DNA of 64,000 nucleotides from Adiantum capillus-veneris (lineage: Eukaryota > Streptophyta > Polypodiopsida > Polypodiales > Pteridaceae), in assembly GCA_014529385.2 (NCBI GenBank), contig CM043962.1, forward strand, positions 51,218,905-51,282,904, given 5' to 3'. The notes under the pieces were generated by a model, which did not search any database, had not been told where the DNA came from, and saw only the letters and a program-made list of their open reading frames with translations. Shown in pieces: positions 59,225 through 64,000 of the stretch (position 1 is the stretch's first letter; every line of letters starts with the position of its first letter). A program made the translations under genes and the position numbers.

Positions 59225-59279
<55 letters not shown>
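59225..59279. repeat. (TG)n microsatellite
   Basis: About 55 bp TG run. It directly abuts the first copy of the 59.3/60.9 kb long repeat, whose second copy is also preceded by a short GTGTGT. Confidence 0.95.
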
Positions 59280-59281
<2 letters not shown>

Positions 59282-61640
59282 CTGTTTTAAACTTTAATAA
59301 ATACACAGGTAGAAACAAGACGTTCAAAAGACGAATGGCTAAAGATGTCTAGGCAAAGATTTGTACGGAAACAACTCAGTCTGAAATTCATAACTATACA
59401 GCATAATAAGAATGAGGTATCATTCCAAATGAGTTTATACAAAGGCATCATAACTATCCCAGTCGAATCATCAAGTGATATCAAGGTCGGACTGCAGCAT
59501 GCTAAACCTTTTTAAGCCAAGATAGAATTCTCATGTGCATCCATTAGTCAAGACAACATATATGTTAGACTTGGATACATATGGCATGCTTCAAAGAACC
59601 TATCAGTTGTTATCCATGTCAAACTTAAAAATTATTAGACTAGCTATTGTCCTATACATTAAAGTAGATAATATCTCAAGGTTTTTTTACATACAAAGTA
59701 GAATTGCTTCATATGTTATAACAATTCTTCTTTACAATAACCACTTACTGTGAGAAGAAGTCGTCTACACCATATCATTCTATGTATTTCTTTAGATAAA
59801 CATTGTATGAAAGAACCCAGTTTTAGGTCAGCCATCAAGAACCTAAGTTAAATGAGTAGTCTTTTAATTTGCAACAGGCCTTATCACCTATTAGCACCCA
59901 TTAAGTACCATAAAGAGATTTTCTTTGGTATCCAAAAATAGCAGCTGGATTTATCTGCCTAGGAAGTATCAGCCAAAGCCATACAAAAAATGGAGTTCAT
60001 TTCTTATGGACACTCAAGTCACCCCTTAATCAGTGCCACAATGATCCAAAAAAGGTATTATTGATATAACAACAAAAGTTTTTAAATAGTTTTTCCTCAA
60101 ACTCAATGAGCAGGACCGAAGTACAATTATCCATATTTAAGCCATATGTGGCCAGAAAAATTCCAACCTATTTTGTGATGAAGCCGAATTTCAATATTTT
60201 ATTTCTGTTAAACCATAGATACCAAGTGAGCAGATCTGCCTACATTATAAAAGATACTTTCTTAGACATTTCAAGTAAAACTTCAACTCCTCAGTGCACC
60301 AAAACCAGGTACTAAAGTACCACAAAAAAAACAAGTGAGTTAGCTGTAAAAAGTTTCAAGACTAAGCCAGATATCTAAGACCCAAAAAGCCAACCAGTAA
60401 TCAGCAGTCAAGGTGTAGGTAAATCAAAGCAAACAAGTACCTCCACCTCAGTAGAGAGATTATTGTATTTTTTGCAAAGAGTATGTATCATAAAACAAAC
60501 TCAAATTTCATCAGTAAATCAAACTAAGGTAGAAAATCTAAAATCCATTTTTATTTAAAGCCAATGATGATGAACCTGGCATCCTTCATACCAGATTTTC
60601 AAACCTGGACCAAATTAAAGGCTTTAATACAGTAATCAGTAGCATGCTGTATGTTAGATTTTTTTCAAGTCAAGGCCAGGATGACAAAGTCCAGCAAGGT
60701 CAGCAAAAAAGAACTGAAAGGATCTTGCAAAAAAACAGCTCAGAGAAGTATTAGCCAGAGCCAGAGCCAGAGCGTGCCAGAAAGCGGGCCACCTCAAACC
60801 GTATCAAATATAGCCAATTTATGAGAGTAAAAACAAATCCAAAAAATGATTAGCCATATCCAGAGACCAGGTAAGTCCAAACAGTCAACCTCATATCTCA
60901 GTATCAAGTGTGTGTAGCTATTTTAATTATAATAAATACACACCAATGAACAAGATGTTTGAAAAGACAATTGGCTAAAGATGTCTAGGCAAAGATAAGT
61001 ACAGAAACAACTCAGTTTTTTATTCATAATTGTACAACATAATAAGAATGAAGTATCATTCCAAATGAGTTTGTACAAAGGTATCAGAACTATCCCGGTT
61101 GGATCATCAAGTGTTTTCAAAGTCTGACTACAACAAGCTAAACCTTTTTAAGCCAAGATAGAATTCTCACCTACATCCATATAGTCAAGACAACAGATAT
61201 GTTAGACTTGGCTACGTATGGGAGGCTTTAAAGAATTTATCAGTTGTTATCCATGTCAAGAATTATTAGACTAGTTATTGTCCTGCATATTAAAGTCTCA
61301 AGGATTTTTTACCATCATATTCTTGCTAGAGTTACTCCAAATGTTTTAACTTCTTTTTTATAATAACCATTTACTCAAAAAAAAAGTTGACTAATCCATA
61401 TCATTGTATGTACTTCTTTCGCTTAAAAATCTTGCATGCAATGATATGTAATTTCATTTTAACATATGCTCCAAGGTCGAGCCCCTTCAAAGCCAGAATC
61501 AACTAGGATTATCACTCGACCAAATTTTAGGCCCGATATCAAGAACCAAAAGTTACTGAGTCAACAATAGTCTGCAACAGGTTATGCACATTCATCAGCA
61601 CTACACCATATTCCATAAAGAATTCCCTTTGAAATTAGTT
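59273..61640. repeat. Diverged long direct repeat, two copies about 1.64 kb apart
   Basis: The start of copy 1 (59,273: GTGTAGCTGTTTTAAACTTT) corresponds to copy 2 (60,909: GTGTGTAGCTATTTTAATTA). Similarity continues over several hundred bases, e.g. GGCTAAAGATGTCTAGGCAA, AAACCTTTTTAAGCCAAGAT and TATCAGTTGTTATCCATGTC in both. The two minus-strand open frames (59,287-59,484 and 60,923-61,120) share DDxTGIV and PLYKLIWNDTSFLLCC, but this follows from repeat homology and I do not call a gene. Confidence 0.75.
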
Positions 61641-62600
61641 GAACTATCAACCCAGAGAAGTACCAGCCAGAGCCAGAGAAGTACCAGCTAGAGCAAGAGA
61701 AGTATCAGCCATTGCCAGAGCAAGTAAAAAAGCAGGCCACCTCAAGTCATTCCCAGAGACCAGGATTAAAAGAACCAGGATTCTATACATTTGCAGCAGG
61801 TATGCACACTCATCATCATTACACCAGATATCATAAAGGATCTCCTTTTGAATAAAAACTAAACTATTAGCCCAGGGAAGTGACAGCTAGGGTCAGAGAA
61901 GTATTTAGCCAATGCCAAAGCCAGCCATAAAGCAGGCCACCTCAAACCATTCCTAGATATAGCCATTGTATGAGAGTAGGATCAAGCCGAGGGCATTGAC
62001 TAGCCATATCCAGAGACCAGTCAAAACCAGAAAAATGTGTTGTAGACCAGATCACTTAACTCGACACACCTTAGCAGAAGAGCCTGATATTGAAGTGTGG
62101 ATATCCAATCACAATTAGCAAGTCAAGGCCACCAAGCCTCCCCATCTCGATCAGAATCTTAGTTTATGCCAAAACTTAAGTAATAAAGCATAAGAAACCA
62201 TAATATTTATGTACATATAATGTTTTTATGGCAATACTACCACCAAGAACTAGATGTAGTGTATATATAACAAAAAGAAGACCAGATCTAAGCCATATAT
62301 CAACAAGCTGAAGGTCAGATTTATTGTAAGTCAAAGCAAATAGTCTCTCAATAAAGTATCAAAACCAGAATATTCATATGGTTTACATATTTTTTATGGT
62401 AGCATCATCATTAGATGTAGTGGAATATGAATGAAAAAAACCAGATCTAAGTCAGACATCCAAGCAACCAGCTATAGGTCAGATTTTTTTGTTTAGTTAA
62501 AGCAAATAATTTCCCCCATATCACAAAATCTTACCATACTCAGGTAGTAAAGCACCAAAAAACCAGATAAGTACCTAAATGTTCAAGTATCAAATATCAG
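60740..62600. repeat. Field of diverged CCAG-rich repeats
   Basis: Recurring blocks: GCCAGAGCCAGAG and GAAGTACCAGC units at 60,750 and 61,660-61,700; GCAGGCCACCTCAAACC at 60,785, 61,730 and 61,935; CATATCCAGAGACCAG at 60,856 and 62,008; and a unit of about 220 bp starting TGCAACAGGTTATGCAC at 61,570 and GCAGCAGGTATGCACAC at 61,790. No coding sequence. Confidence 0.65.
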
Positions 62601-64000
62601 TATCAAATCCAGATTGGTACAAGAGCCAAAATGTTTATATATCTTCTATGGCAGCATAACCATCATCGCCAATAGCCTTTCAACACCATACCCACCATAA
62701 GCAGAATGTTTAAGCAAAACACTAATCTTTCGTAAGTTTTCATGATAGGCTACTAATTCAAAGATTGCATATAGTAAATTCTCAAGTAAAGTGAACAGGA
62801 CTGGAGCCCAAAAAAACCAGTTTATATAGTATTTTCAAGTCAAAAAGACCAGCAAAAAATCACATGCTTCTTGTATTGTATCCAAGCTTCAATTTACCAA
62901 CTTTCCTTGAAGAAGGCCTTCCTCACAAAATAGGGCCAGAGTTCAGCCAGTACTAGGAATCCATCTCATCATTCTAATTATAGGCATATATCAATTTCAA
63001 AGAGCAGGATTGTCAGATTTATTTGGCATAGGATAAGTATCTTTATTCATGAGGCAAGCAAAACATCTCAGATTTTCACAGTAAAGTCAGTGGGAAATCT
63101 CCAAAGTGTCAGAGGACAACTATGTACAATTTCAATGTCTACTTATTCCCTCTTTCCTCTTTTAACTAGTACAATTAAATCTACGGTAACAAGTTGTTTG
63201 TAAAGTTGCAAGGAAAGTATAAAACCCAATGCAAAAAAACCAAATCATAACTGCTTATCTTGTATGCTAAAAAGCAAAAGACAAAAAGAAACCCAAGTCT
63301 AAGTGAAGGGGGAAGAAGAGCCCCTCACCTTGATACAGGGGCAAAGGTTGGGTAAATGTTAACAAGGAGGCATATCAGCAGTCAATACCCAAAGGGTAAG
63401 CCAGGTACTGCCACACCATTCAAGCTCCTAGTCACAGGACCTTCTTTATAGGAGGGCTGGATGATTATACCAAGCGGTGGATGTCACAAAGTCTGTGCCA
63501 AGCCACCTGCCATAAAGCTCGATTCTCAGATCCAGAAGTGTCATGAAGCACCGTGAGTGAAAGGGGAAGATTCCCGTCATGACAAAGTGTATATGCTTTA
63601 TGCCAGAAGGGAGGAAGACCTAGTTTTTAAGTTCCTATAAGGGTTAAACAATTTTAGGGATTGCTCCCACTAGGCCTGTGTTAAAAAATTGGTTCACACT
63701 ACACGATACAAACCAAGATAGTAGTGTAAGTAGTAGTTGGTATCAAGGACACAATTGGAATCACCTTGTGAGGTAATTTATAAGTGTGGCAACAGAAAGT
63801 GAATAAAAAACCTTGTATGGTTTAATGACAGAAGGAGCAATTAAATGTACTCCTTCAACTAAGCAAACCCAGACACCATCGTAAGCCACCAACAAGGAAT
63901 TCAAATCTTAGTTTAGTAATTTCAAACTTGAAGGTGGAGAACTTTATGCTAAGAGTAGGCTACTAGTTAACTGCCAGTAGGGTAAAGTATCAGTTATATA
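62600..64000. other. Unassigned AT-rich sequence to window end
   Basis: Nothing recognisable on either strand apart from sporadic AAACCAG phrases that continue the style of the preceding repeats. Confidence 0.5.

Noticed and set aside
59287-61120. Two similar 65-codon minus-strand frames sharing PLYKLIWNDTSFLLCC
   Set aside because: Both lie in copies of the same DNA repeat. Non-coding flanks are conserved to the same visible degree, and there is no start context or domain, so conservation is not evidence of a peptide.

Overview
The window reads as repeat-dominated nuclear DNA of a land plant, probably a seed-free one such as a fern. This is inferred from four things seen together: decayed pentatricopeptide-repeat (PPR) fragments of the plant type, Ty3/Gypsy elements with methionine-tRNA primer sites, an L1-like LINE tail, and many very long GA/CT microsatellites. 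I see no intact host gene, no rRNA, no CRISPR array and no bacterial-type gene. Almost everything recognisable is a transposable element or its wreckage.

Layout, left to right. 1-3.45 kb: 5'-truncated LINE with a poly(A) tail (+). 3.5-4.9 kb: Gypsy gag/protease fragment (-) beside a diverged LTR-like, telobox-bearing repeat. 6.8-7.0 and 18.5-18.7 kb: two copies of a GC-rich foldback element. 8.8-15.6 kb (-): decayed but nearly complete Helentron (Helitron2-like) carrying two OTU protease-like domains, an HUH Rep, a Pif1-like helicase and a C-terminal endonuclease/phosphatase (EEP) domain. A 1.3 kb TTAA-flanked inverted-repeat transposon splits its Rep region. 18.95-19.7 kb (-): PPR pseudogene running directly into a LINE reverse-transcriptase fragment. 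21.4-25.4 kb (-): degenerate chromovirus. 26.13-31.25 kb (+): large LTR element with 186-bp LTRs, tRNA-Met primer site and no readable gag-pol.

33.2-34.0 plus 38.7-42.5 kb (-): one older Gypsy element, cut in two by a younger 4.7 kb LTR element (34.03-38.70 kb, ATTTG target duplication). 42.54-42.67 kb: a second PPR scrap. 43.13-54.17 kb (+): an 11 kb Ty3/Gypsy element, the best preserved in the window, with 472-bp LTRs and a perfect GGTAG duplication. Its order is gag, protease, RT, RNase H, integrase and then an additional long reading frame of about 1,100 codons. 54.2-64 kb: microsatellites, AT-rich sequence, a degenerate GTGATC array next to a tRNA/SINE-like box pair, and a 59.3-62.6 kb field of diverged repeats.

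The window is best read as layers of nested insertions. In two places a host element's reading frame resumes exactly across the inserted DNA: the Rep region across the TTAA element, and the protease-like frame across the ATTTG-flanked element. The most unusual content is the OTU/Rep/helicase/EEP Helentron in a plant-like genome with its TTAA passenger, the long accessory frame of the 11 kb Gypsy element, and a retropepsin-like domain placed after, not before, an integrase.
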